From the NCBI GenBank assembly GCA_012514225.1, contig JAAZAQ010000188.1, positions 1 to 6,123 of the forward strand: a stretch of 6,123 nucleotides of DNA, read 5' to 3'. The translations under genes and the position numbers were made by a program. Position 1 is the stretch's first letter, and each line of letters begins with the position of its first letter. Source of the stretch: Clostridiales bacterium. Lineage in GTDB: Bacteria > Bacillota > Clostridia > Christensenellales > Aristaeellaceae. Positions 1-5,697 of this stretch are shown in pieces. The notes under the pieces were generated by a model. That model was not told the DNA's origin and did no database searches. It saw nothing but the letters and a program-made list of their open reading frames with translations.

Positions 1-14
1 AAGGAGATTGCCTC

Positions 15-1487
15 ATGAAAGCAAAAAAATGCAGCATTGGCTGGGCCAGCATCGACATCACGCCGGACCGCCCCGTTTTTGTCGCGGGACAAATGTATCC
101 GCGGATTTCCACCGTGGTGCTGGAACCGCTGACAGCCACGGCGGTCGTCTTCGAGCAGGAGGGCGAGCAGTTCACGCTGCTGTCCGCGGATGTGGTCAAT
201 TTCAACGTCGATGTTATCCGGCGCGTGCGGGACAAGCTGGCGGGCGTCCAGGGGCTGGATCCCATGCGGGTGGCGTTCTGCGCCACCCACACGCACAACT
301 CCATGCGCTGCGCGCAGGACCCCCACCTGGTCAACAGCCGGCGCTTTTTGGGAGAGGACAGGGGGATTCCCTGGAATCCGCCCGAGAACATTCTGTATGG
401 GGACGAGGAAGCCGAGTTTGTCGCGGCGCGCCTGGCCGTGGCAATCGAAGAGGCCTGGGTGTCCAGGCGGCCCGGCGGCATCGCCTTCGCGGACGACTAC
501 GCGGCCGTGGGGTTTAACCGCCGGCCCATTTTCCGCGGCGAGGACGGGGGGGAACGAAGCCGGATGCACGGGGTGTGCAGCCAGCCCAATTTTCTCCGCT
601 TCGAAGCGGCCAGCGACCACCTGGTCGCCATGTTCTACACGTTTGACGATTCCGGCGCGCTCACGGGGGTGGGCGTGAACGTGAACTGCCCTTCCCAGGT
701 GTTCGAGCTGCATACCTTCCTCACCTCCGATTTCTGGGCGGACGCGCGCGCCTGCATCCGGGAGCGGCTGGGGAACATCCGGATTCTGCCCATGTGCGGC
801 GCGGCGGGGGACCAGGACCCTTCGGACCTGATGCGGCTGGGCAAGTACAACGAGGAGGCGTTCCAGCGCTGGGGCGGACAGACCGGCGAGGTGCTGCGGA
901 ACTTTGACATGTCCCGGGAGTGCCGGAAAATCGGCGAACGCATCAGCGAGGCGGTATGTAGGGGCTATGGCTTCGCGCGCAACCATGTGCTGCGGCAGCT
1001 GGATTTCCGGGTGGAGCGCCTGGACCTCAGCCTGCCCATCCGCAAGGTTACCCCGGAGGACGTTCGGGAAGCACAGAAGCTGATGGATCAGGCAAGCGAG
1101 GCATTTCCCGCCGGGCGCCCCATCACCATGGAACAGTACCTGCAAATCTACGAGCCCATGGGCGTTCTCCTGCGCTGGGAGCGGCAGAACCAGAACCCGG
1201 ACTTCGAATTCGAGGTTTTCGTCGCACGGCTGGCCAACGCGGTCTTCGCGACCAATCCCTTCGAGCTGTTCAGCGAATACGGGATCAGAATCCGCGCGCG
1301 AAGCGCAGCGGACTATACCTTCATTGTCCAGCTGTGCAACGGCGCCGGGGGATATCTGCCCACGACGGCCGCTTTGTCCGGCGGCAGCTATTCCTCAAAG
1401 CCCGCCACGACCACCCTGGGGCCGGACGGCGGGGACAGGCTGGTGGAGGAAACGCTGGGCGCGATCGGGAAAATGTATCAACCGTGA
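15..1487 (+). CDS. Neutral ceramidase-like hydrolase, paralogue A (no serine nucleophile)
   Basis: A 490-residue protein of the neutral/alkaline non-lysosomal ceramidase N-terminal domain family. The N-terminus (IDITPDRPVF...AGQM, residues 13-27) matches the family's opening strand. Residues 91-96 read THTHNS, the family's first metal-binding histidine motif. H233 in FELH followed by SDF matches the second histidine site. E417 in TNPFE and Y447 in GGYLPTT match the glutamate and tyrosine zinc ligands known from Pseudomonas ceramidase. The nucleophile motif GDVSPN is replaced by GDQDPS (265-270), so ceramidase activity itself is doubtful. There is no signal peptide and no C-terminal immunoglobulin-like domain, unlike secreted ceramidases, so the protein is probably cytoplasmic. 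AAGGAG at 1-6, eight bases before the ATG, fixes the start. It is followed 40 bases later by a paralogue. The family is secure; the substrate is unknown, and an amide or ester hydrolase is an inference. Confidence 0.85.
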   Translation: MKAKKCSIGWASIDITPDRPVFVAGQMYPRISTVVLEPLTATAVVFEQEGEQFTLLSADVVNFNVDVIRRVRDKLAGVQGLDPMRVAFCATHTHNSMRCAQDPHLVNSRRFLGEDRGIPWNPPENILYGDEEAEFVAARLAVAIEEAWVSRRPGGIAFADDYAAVGFNRRPIFRGEDGGERSRMHGVCSQPNFLRFEAASDHLVAMFYTFDDSGALTGVGVNVNCPSQVFELHTFLTSDFWADARACIRERLGNIRILPMCGAAGDQDPSDLMRLGKYNEEAFQRWGGQTGEVLRNFDMSRECRKIGERISEAVCRGYGFARNHVLRQLDFRVERLDLSLPIRKVTPEDVREAQKLMDQASEAFPAGRPITMEQYLQIYEPMGVLLRWERQNQNPDFEFEVFVARLANAVFATNPFELFSEYGIRIRARSAADYTFIVQLCNGAGGYLPTTAALSGGSYSSKPATTTLGPDGGDRLVEETLGAIGKMYQP

Positions 1488-1510
1488 GAGGCGGGTTTGA
1501 ACTTATATGC

Positions 1511-1516
1511 AGGAGG
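1511..1516 (+). promoter_or_regulatory. Ribosome binding site of ceramidase-like paralogue B
   Basis: AGGAGG lies eleven bases before the ATG at 1528. It decides the start: the upstream in-frame ATG at 1507 directly abuts this element and has no Shine-Dalgarno sequence of its own. Starting at 1528 also gives a protein of 490 residues, the same length as the upstream paralogue. Confidence 0.75.
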
Positions 1517-1527
1517 AAAAAGAAAGA

Positions 1528-3000
1528 ATGGACGGGAACGGGCAAATCCTGATTGGCTGGGGGAGCTGCAGCATTACGCCGGAGCGCCCAGTGTTTTTGG
1601 CGGGGCAGATGTATTACCGCATTTCCAGGTACGTACACGACCCCATCACCGCCACCGCCCTGGTGCTGGACAATGGGAACGCGCACACGATTCTCCTGTC
1701 CTGCGATATGGTGGGCGTGTCGGACGCCTTGTGCGGGAGAATCCGGGCGGAACTGGACGGCTTTGAGGGAATCGACGCGTCCAACCTGTCTGTTTCCGTA
1801 ACGCATACGCACAATTCCTGCCTGTTCTCGCCGGATTTCGTCCGCAGCGGGTTTGAGGCTTACTTCGGCCGTGACATCAGCCAGAAGATGGACGTTCCGG
1901 GCGATGTCCTCGAAGGCGACGAGGCGGTGGAATTCTATTTGTCGCGCGTCATACCCATGGTCAGGGACGCATGGAGAAACAGAAAGCCAGGATTCGTCTC
2001 CTCCGCCGCGGAATACGCGCCGGTGGGGTTCAACCGCAGGCCGGTCTTTTCGCTGGGCGGCGGCGCGGAAGAATCCAGGATGTACGGCGACTGTTCACAG
2101 CCGAATTTCCTGCGTTTTGAGGGAACCAGCGACCACACCGTCGACATGGTCTATACCTTTGACTCCGGCCGCAATCTGACGGGGGTCCTGGTCAACGTGC
2201 CCTGCCCCTCCCAGGTGTTTGAACTGCACTACTTTATCTCGGCGGACTACTGGCATTACGCGCGAGGCAGCATCCGTCACAGCGTCGGTGAAAACGTGTA
2301 TGTGCTCCCCCTGTGCGGGGCTTCGGGGGATCAGAATCCCCTGGACCTGGTCCGGCTGAGCAAGATGAACTCCGCGGCGCTGAAGGATTGGAACGCGCAG
2401 GCGGGCGAAGCCCACCGCAACCTGGACATGACGCAGGAGGCGGCGGACATCGGCGAGCGGATTGCCTTCGCCGTAGCCAGAGGTTTGCGGAAGTCGCGCT
2501 CCAACATGCAGTCCCGGCCGGTTTTCTCTCACAAAAGCCTCATGATGGAGTTGCCGCTGCGGCAGGTGAGCGAGGCGGAGTACAGGGCGAGCAAACAGAC
2601 GCTGGATGCGCACGCCGCCCGCTTCTCCCCGGAGAACCGCATGACCAGCGCCGACCAGGTCGCAATGTTCAACGACATCGGCGTCGTCAACAGGTGGAAC
2701 CTGCAGAATCAGACCCAGGCCTACCGTTTCCAGGTCAACCTGACCCGGCTGGGGGAAACGGCGCTGATTACCAACCCTTTCGAGATGTTCTGCGAATACG
2801 GCCTGCGCATCCGGGCGAGGGCGAAGCCCCGGCAAATCATCAACGCGCAGCTGACAAACGGAACCGGGGGTTACCTGCCGACCACAGCGGCTGTCAGGGG
2901 CGGGAGCTATTCGGCCAAGCCGGCCTCCACCAAGGTGGGGCCGGAGGGGGGAGACTTGCTCGTGGAGGCCTATATCCGGGAGATTGACAGCTTCTGGTAA
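1528..3000 (+). CDS. Neutral ceramidase-like hydrolase, paralogue B (no serine nucleophile)
   Basis: A second 490-residue ceramidase-family protein, alignable with the upstream gene along its full length without large gaps. By eye about half of the residues are identical. Shared landmarks are ITPERPVFLAGQMY (16-29), THTHNS (92-97), GFNRRPVF (167-174), CSQPNFLRFE (189-198), CPSQVFELH (226-234), TNPFE (415-419) and GGYLPTTA (447-454). H93/H95, H234, E419 and Y449 are the expected zinc ligands by analogy with Pseudomonas ceramidase. The catalytic motif GDVSPN reads GDQNPL (267-272), with Asn in place of the nucleophilic Ser. No signal peptide or membrane segment is seen. The spacing and the terminator at 3037 suggest co-transcription with paralogue A, so the two could form a heteromer or act on related substrates. 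Substrate unknown. The open frame begins at 1507, but 1528 is preferred because of its ribosome binding site. Confidence 0.85.
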   Translation: MDGNGQILIGWGSCSITPERPVFLAGQMYYRISRYVHDPITATALVLDNGNAHTILLSCDMVGVSDALCGRIRAELDGFEGIDASNLSVSVTHTHNSCLFSPDFVRSGFEAYFGRDISQKMDVPGDVLEGDEAVEFYLSRVIPMVRDAWRNRKPGFVSSAAEYAPVGFNRRPVFSLGGGAEESRMYGDCSQPNFLRFEGTSDHTVDMVYTFDSGRNLTGVLVNVPCPSQVFELHYFISADYWHYARGSIRHSVGENVYVLPLCGASGDQNPLDLVRLSKMNSAALKDWNAQAGEAHRNLDMTQEAADIGERIAFAVARGLRKSRSNMQSRPVFSHKSLMMELPLRQVSEAEYRASKQTLDAHAARFSPENRMTSADQVAMFNDIGVVNRWNLQNQTQAYRFQVNLTRLGETALITNPFEMFCEYGLRIRARAKPRQIINAQLTNGTGGYLPTTAAVRGGSYSAKPASTKVGPEGGDLLVEAYIREIDSFW

Positions 3001-3036
3001 AACGCTGCGGGACCTCCGCGCCGGCGAAACGGAATG

Positions 3037-3059
3037 GCCTGGGTATAACCCGGGCTTTT
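3037..3059 (+). terminator. Rho-independent terminator of the ceramidase-like pair
   Basis: GCCTGGGT (3037-3044) pairs with ACCCGGGC (3048-3055), eight base pairs including one G-T, around an ATA loop, followed directly by TTTT. It lies 36 bases after the stop of paralogue B and fits an intrinsic terminator, although the T-run is short. Confidence 0.65.
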
Positions 3060-3126
3060 CCATGTGGGCCTTTCTGGTCGATGGATAGGCCCCCGGCGCT
3101 ATTCTGGTACAAGAAATGCCTGCAAG

Positions 3127-3158
3127 CACATGCGACGGCTTAAAATCCGTCGCATGTG
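3127..3158. repeat. Perfect 12-bp inverted repeat upstream of the sigma factor gene
   Basis: CACATGCGACGG (3127-3138) and CCGTCGCATGTG (3147-3158) are exact reverse complements around the 8-base spacer CTTAAAAT. No T-run follows on either strand, so it is not a convincing terminator. The spacer contains TAAAAT (3141-3146), one mismatch from a -10 box, but no good -35 element stands at the right distance. The repeat ends 47 bases before the sigma factor ATG, which suits an operator for a dimeric repressor or an mRNA leader hairpin. The role is an inference. Confidence 0.6.
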
Positions 3159-3205
3159 AACCGAACCCGCCTGCCCGGCGACTACACAGGTGAAAGGAGG
3201 CGGAT

Positions 3206-3715
3206 ATGCCGGAAACGGACCTGGCCCGCGCCCGTGAGTGCGACCCCGCCGCCTTCGAGCGCCTGGTCACCCCGCTGCTTCCCGGCCTGTTCGGTTTTCT
3301 CCGCAGGCGCCTGGGGCAGGGGGCGGAAGACGCCTACCAGGAGACGTTGCTGGCCGCCTGGCGCGCCGTCGGGGGTTTCGCCGGGCACTCTTCGGTGAAG
3401 ACCTGGCTGTACGCCATCGCCGGCTATAAGTGCGCGGACGCGCTGCGAAAAAGGGGCCGGGAGCCCAAGACGGTGGAAGCGGGTGACGCGCTGGCGGCGG
3501 AGCCCTTCGAGGAGGGCAGCCTGGAGCGCATGGACCTGAAGGCCGCGGTTTCAACGCTCAAGCCGGAGGACAGGAGCCTGATTTTCCTGGTCTATTCGCA
3601 GGGCTTCGGCCTCAGGGAGGCGGCGGAGACCCTGGGCATCTCGGAGGGAACGGCCAAAAGCAGGCTGCACGCCCTGAGGAAACGGCTGCGAACCAGCCTG
3701 GGAGGGAAGGGATGA
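3206..3715 (+). CDS. ECF-type RNA polymerase sigma factor
   Basis: A 169-residue sigma-70 family protein of the extracytoplasmic function type, which directs RNA polymerase to a set of stress or signal promoters. Sigma region 2 covers about residues 8-86: AEDAYQETLLAAWR (40-53) is the typical region 2.1-2.2 helix, and SVKTWLYAIAGYKCADALRK (63-82) the region 2.3-2.4 DNA-melting and -10 recognition segment. Sigma region 4 covers about 109-163, with the helix-turn-helix GLREAAETLGISEGTAKSRL (135-154) for -35 binding. Regions 1 and 3 are absent, as expected for ECF. The length is normal for the group. AGGAGG at 3195-3200, five bases before the ATG, fixes the start. The stop overlaps the start of the next gene (ATGA at 3712), so the two are translationally coupled, as is usual for a sigma and its anti-sigma factor. 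Family assignment is firm; the regulon is unknown. Confidence 0.95.
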   Translation: MPETDLARARECDPAAFERLVTPLLPGLFGFLRRRLGQGAEDAYQETLLAAWRAVGGFAGHSSVKTWLYAIAGYKCADALRKRGREPKTVEAGDALAAEPFEEGSLERMDLKAAVSTLKPEDRSLIFLVYSQGFGLREAAETLGISEGTAKSRLHALRKRLRTSLGGKG

Positions 3716-4023
3716 ACCTTGAGCAACTGGCTGAGCTGCTGCCCCGGTATATCGCCGGCGGGCTGCCGGAGGAAGGGATGCTGGCCGTGAGCCGCGCGCT
3801 GGCGGACACGCCGGGCGCGCTTGCGGAATTGAAGTTTGCCCTGGCGATGCGGGAGGCGGAACAGGCCGGCGAGGAAACCCCGCCGCCCTTCCCGCAGGCG
3901 GTCTATCAACCATCAGGCGCGCCCGGCTTTCTCCCCCAAACCCTGTCGGACGGGCTGGACCTGCTGCGCGGCGCATTGGGCGTGACGGCGTCCGCCGTAC
4001 GCATGACCTTCAGATTCTTTTAG
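3712..4023 (+). CDS. Putative anti-sigma factor, zinc-finger-like domain without zinc ligands
   Basis: A 103-residue protein whose ATG overlaps the sigma factor stop (ATGA), with GGAGGG at 3701-3706 as ribosome binding site. The N-terminal 40 residues follow the pattern of the anti-sigma zf-HC2/ZAS domain: LLPRYIAGGLPEE (9-21) like the usual L..Y.dGeL..EE, then AVSRALADTPGALAEL (25-40) like AV..HL..CP.C..EL. The ligand positions are A29 for His, T33 for the first Cys and A36 for the second, and the whole protein has no cysteine or histidine. The middle (about 54-75) is rich in proline and the C-terminus (79-103) could form an amphipathic helix ending in RFF. No clear membrane segment is seen, so it would act in the cytoplasm or at the membrane surface. 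Sigma binding is inferred from gene position and from pattern; no family was confirmed. It could also be a co-factor of the sigma factor rather than an inhibitor. Confidence 0.6.
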   Translation: MNLEQLAELLPRYIAGGLPEEGMLAVSRALADTPGALAELKFALAMREAEQAGEETPPPFPQAVYQPSGAPGFLPQTLSDGLDLLRGALGVTASAVRMTFRFF

Positions 4024-4040
4024 CGAGCAAGGAGGAAAAC

Positions 4041-4382
4041 ATGGACGATCTGGGAGAGAAAATAAAAAGCGACGCGGCGGAGAGCGCGGAGGCGGTCAGC
4101 AGCATGCTGGAGGCCGTGGGCAACAAGGTGCCCGGGCTCATCAAGGACGTGATGGGCAGCCTGTATTCCCGGGAGGTGGGAAGCAGCATGGGGCAGGCGG
4201 TCGGCGCCTATTACAAGGAGCTGATTTCCGCGGGCATCCCCGAGGCGGCGGCGGTGGCGATGGCGACGAGCTACTCCTTCTCCCTCAAGGACCTGAACAC
4301 CCAGGAATTTGGCCAGAATCGCAGGGGGCAAGGGGGCAGGGGCTTCACCGCCCGCCACGGCGCGGACGACGGGGAAGCGTAA
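4041..4382 (+). CDS. Hypothetical small helical protein in the sigma factor operon
   Basis: A 113-residue protein I do not recognise. AAGGAGG at 4029-4035, five bases before the ATG, is a strong ribosome binding site, and the gene starts 17 bases after the candidate anti-sigma gene, so it is very probably a real gene of the same operon. Residues 1-40 are an acidic, alanine-rich helical stretch with V-x-x-MLEAV and VPGLIKDVM. Residues 52-80 hold AVGAYYKELISAGIPEAAAV followed by AMATSYSFSL, mildly hydrophobic but with Lys, Glu and Pro, so not a convincing membrane span. The tail after about 88 is Gly, Arg and Gln rich and probably disordered. There are no cysteines and no signal peptide. The AGIPEAAAVAMA stretch resembles AGMPAPLARELA in the next gene. 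The function is unknown; being a target or modulator of the sigma factor is possible from position only. Confidence 0.75.
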   Translation: MDDLGEKIKSDAAESAEAVSSMLEAVGNKVPGLIKDVMGSLYSREVGSSMGQAVGAYYKELISAGIPEAAAVAMATSYSFSLKDLNTQEFGQNRRGQGGRGFTARHGADDGEA

Positions 4383-4391
4383 ACCACGCGC

Positions 4392-4712
4392 ATGAACGCC
4401 CGCTTCAGGAAGGCCGCGGCCGTCCTGCGCGCCGTCGGCCAGGCGCTGCGCCTGCTGGTGAAGCTGCCCGGCCTGCTGGTTCTCGCCGCCGCGCGGTACA
4501 AGGCCTTCCGGAACGCCTTTGTCCGTGCCGCCGAAGAGGCGGGTATGCCCGCGCCGCTGGCCCGTGAACTGGCGCGCGCGATGCGGCCGGGCAGGATGTG
4601 GAGGGACTGGCAAGGCGGAGGAGGGGAAGGCGTGGGGACGGGGGAGCGCGGGGACTTCGCCCCCGGGCCCCCGCCCGGGGATTTCATCCCCGGACCCCAT
4701 ATTTCAGAATAG
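4392..4712 (+). CDS. Hypothetical small basic protein with Gly/Pro-rich tail
   Basis: A 106-residue protein I do not recognise, starting nine bases after the previous stop and in the same reading frame. No good ribosome binding site precedes the ATG, so translation probably relies on ribosomes finishing the previous gene. Residues 1-45 are strongly basic and alanine/leucine rich, with LLVKLPGLLVLAAARYKAF (21-39) a candidate amphipathic or membrane-surface helix. EEAGMPAPLARELARAM (48-64) resembles AGIPEAAAVAMA in the neighbour, suggesting a shared small domain. From residue 75 the protein is Gly then Pro rich and contains GDFAPGP (87-93) and GDFIPGP (96-102), a short tandem repeat. It is the last gene before the terminator at 4776. 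Coding status is likely but less certain than for its neighbour. Confidence 0.6.
   Translation: MNARFRKAAAVLRAVGQALRLLVKLPGLLVLAAARYKAFRNAFVRAAEEAGMPAPLARELARAMRPGRMWRDWQGGGGEGVGTGERGDFAPGPPPGDFIPGPHISE
4661..4693 (+). other. Two overlapping, mutually exclusive GC hairpins at the operon end
   Basis: CCCCGGGC (4661-4668) pairs perfectly with GCCCGGGG (4673-4680). CCGGGGA (4675-4681) pairs perfectly with TCCCCGG (4687-4693). The two share 4675-4680, so only one can form. They lie in the codons for the GDF.PGP tail repeat, and no T-run follows. Confidence 0.45.
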
Positions 4713-4775
4713 GATGAGGTTGAGTTGTCATGTCGGGCCAACGGGCGAAACCAAGTGACACCATAAGGGGAATGG

Positions 4776-4806
4776 AAAAGTTCAGGGGGTGGTTCCCTGA
4801 ACTTTT
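4776..4806. terminator. Bidirectional Rho-independent terminator between convergent genes
   Basis: AAAAGTTCAGGG (4776-4787) pairs perfectly with CCCTGAACTTTT (4795-4806). The base A/T pairs give a T-run on each strand: CTTTTGTTAT on the + strand and CTTTTCCATT on the - strand. It stands between the + strand sigma operon (ending 4712) and the - strand thioesterase (ending 4855) and can serve both. The rest of the gap, 4713-4854, holds no credible gene; a weaker 6-bp hairpin, TTCCCC with GGGGAA around 4821-4839, has no T-run. Confidence 0.85.
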
Positions 4807-4854
4807 GTTATAAAACGGCGTTCCCCAAAGACGGGGGAAAAGGACGAATCCTTC

Positions 4855-5610
4855 CTATTCCCCGGGCTGGATTTCCCGGTCGTACAGCGTGCCGGACAGC
4901 CGCAGGGCCACCTCGCCCAGCGCGTCGCAGCGCAGGCTGAAGGCGCGCTCCCTGAGGCCGAAGGACAGCTCCACCGGGTTGCCCGGCAGCAGCTCGCGGT
5001 GGTAGGACACCCTCAGGGTGTGTACGGGGGTTTTGTCAATCGGCGCTTCCTCGCCCAGGAAGCACAGCGCCCAGTCGGCGGCGCGGGTGTTGTTGACGTG
5101 GCCGTTCTGGTCAAAATCGGTGAACAGCGGCTTCCAGGTCACGTCGCGCCGCAGCCCGCCTGAAACCTCCTCCGCCGCCCCGGGGTTGTGCAGCGGCACG
5201 GTCAGGCCGCTGGTGTCCGGCATGAGCGCCGTCACGGGCGGGCACTCCGGCAGCATCTGGCGGGTGTTGACGTCGGCCAGCACCCAGAAGCTGCTGCCCC
5301 GGGCCAGCGGGCGGCCCCGCCCGTCCTCGATCAGGTAGTACCGGGGGAAGATGCCCCGCCGCGGGCGCCCGGGAAAGGACTTGCCCACGACCGTCTGCGC
5401 GATTTCCGGGTAGCGGTCGATGACCATCTCGTGCCGGGTCAGAATCCACACCGCGTTGAACTGCAGGGTGTCCTTCCGCCCGCAGCCCAGCAGGATGGAA
5501 TGCTCCCCCGCCAGCTCCTGCATGAGCACCATGACGCTGTTCATCCGCCAGAAGCCGTGCCGGTCGCAGTCGGACGACAGGATTTTGTACGTTGATTCGA
5601 TTTGCCGCAT
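4855..5610 (-). CDS. Acyl-ACP thioesterase (FatA/FatB-like)
   Basis: A 251-residue cytosolic enzyme that hydrolyses acyl-acyl carrier protein, ending fatty acid synthesis by releasing a free fatty acid. Two hot-dog domains are visible: residues 1 to about 145, with YKILSSDCDRHGFWRMNSVM (8-27) and the central helix with LMQELAGEHS (29-38), and about 150-245, opening with DVTWKPLFTDFDQNGHVNNT. The DFDQNGHVNN motif (165-174) carries the conserved Asn169 and His171 of the plant and bacterial enzymes, and SYHRE (202-206) matches the conserved Y..E segment. Length is normal for bacterial members. The open frame extends to an ATG at 5661, but that ATG lies in the loop and stem of the rny terminator. 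The ATG at 5610 has GGAGA at a good distance and gives the usual N-terminus. No promoter is obvious in the 35 bases after the terminator, so read-through from rny is possible. Confidence 0.9.
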   Translation of the reverse strand: MRQIESTYKILSSDCDRHGFWRMNSVMVLMQELAGEHSILLGCGRKDTLQFNAVWILTRHEMVIDRYPEIAQTVVGKSFPGRPRRGIFPRYYLIEDGRGRPLARGSSFWVLADVNTRQMLPECPPVTALMPDTSGLTVPLHNPGAAEEVSGGLRRDVTWKPLFTDFDQNGHVNNTRAADWALCFLGEEAPIDKTPVHTLRVSYHRELLPGNPVELSFGLRERAFSLRCDALGEVALRLSGTLYDREIQPGE

Positions 5611-5615
5611 GCCGT

Positions 5616-5620
5616 TCTCC
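5616..5620 (-). promoter_or_regulatory. Ribosome binding site that sets the thioesterase start
   Basis: On the - strand this reads GGAGA, five bases before the ATG at 5610. The alternative upstream ATG at 5661 sits inside a terminator hairpin and has no such element. Confidence 0.65.
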
Positions 5621-5645
5621 GCTTCGTTCTTCCGGGCGCCAGGGG

Positions 5646-5675
5646 AAAAGCCCCCCGCCATTATAGGCGGGGGGC
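5646..5675 (-). terminator. Rho-independent terminator after rny
   Basis: On the - strand a ten-pair, nearly all G-C stem (5666-5675 with 5650-5659) encloses a six-base TATAAT loop and is followed by TTTT. It begins 22 bases after the rny stop codon. The TATAAT in the loop looks like a -10 box, but no -35 element stands at the right distance upstream of it. Confidence 0.8.
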
Positions 5676-5697
5676 CTCAGGATTATCAAGGAAGTGC

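Noticed and set aside
8..517. A 169-codon + strand frame overlapping the start of paralogue A.
   Set aside because: Arg/Gly-rich shadow of the ceramidase-like gene in another frame; the true gene has a ribosome binding site and family motifs.
3066..3092. GGGCCT (3066-3071) pairing with AGGCCC (3087-3092), a possible second terminator or leader hairpin.
   Set aside because: Only six pairs around a 15-base loop and no T-run; the better terminator is at 3037-3059.
3158..3182. GAACC followed 16-17 bases later by CGAC, resembling an ECF sigma promoter (GAAC ... CGTC) that could drive autoregulation.
   Set aside because: The -10 match is weak, and transcription would start almost at the ribosome binding site, leaving a very short leader; such pairs are common by chance in GC-rich DNA.
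2095..3270. A 391-codon open frame on the - strand opposite paralogue B.
   Set aside because: It is antisense to a well-supported gene, has an Arg/Gly/His/Pro-heavy composition with no recognisable domain, and runs across the terminator and inverted repeat. It is a GC-rich shadow frame.
4053..4290. The first hypothetical protein of the sigma operon as a transmembrane protein.
   Set aside because: Its most hydrophobic stretch contains Lys, Glu, Pro and Ser at intervals and does not make an uninterrupted hydrophobic span of membrane length.
4714..4758. A 14-codon frame after the last gene of the sigma operon.
   Set aside because: No ribosome binding site, very short, and no sign of coding beyond an ATG and a stop.
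5188..5595. Long + strand frames opposite the acyl-ACP thioesterase.
   Set aside because: They are antisense to a gene with a clear thioesterase motif and have low-complexity His/Pro/Arg composition.
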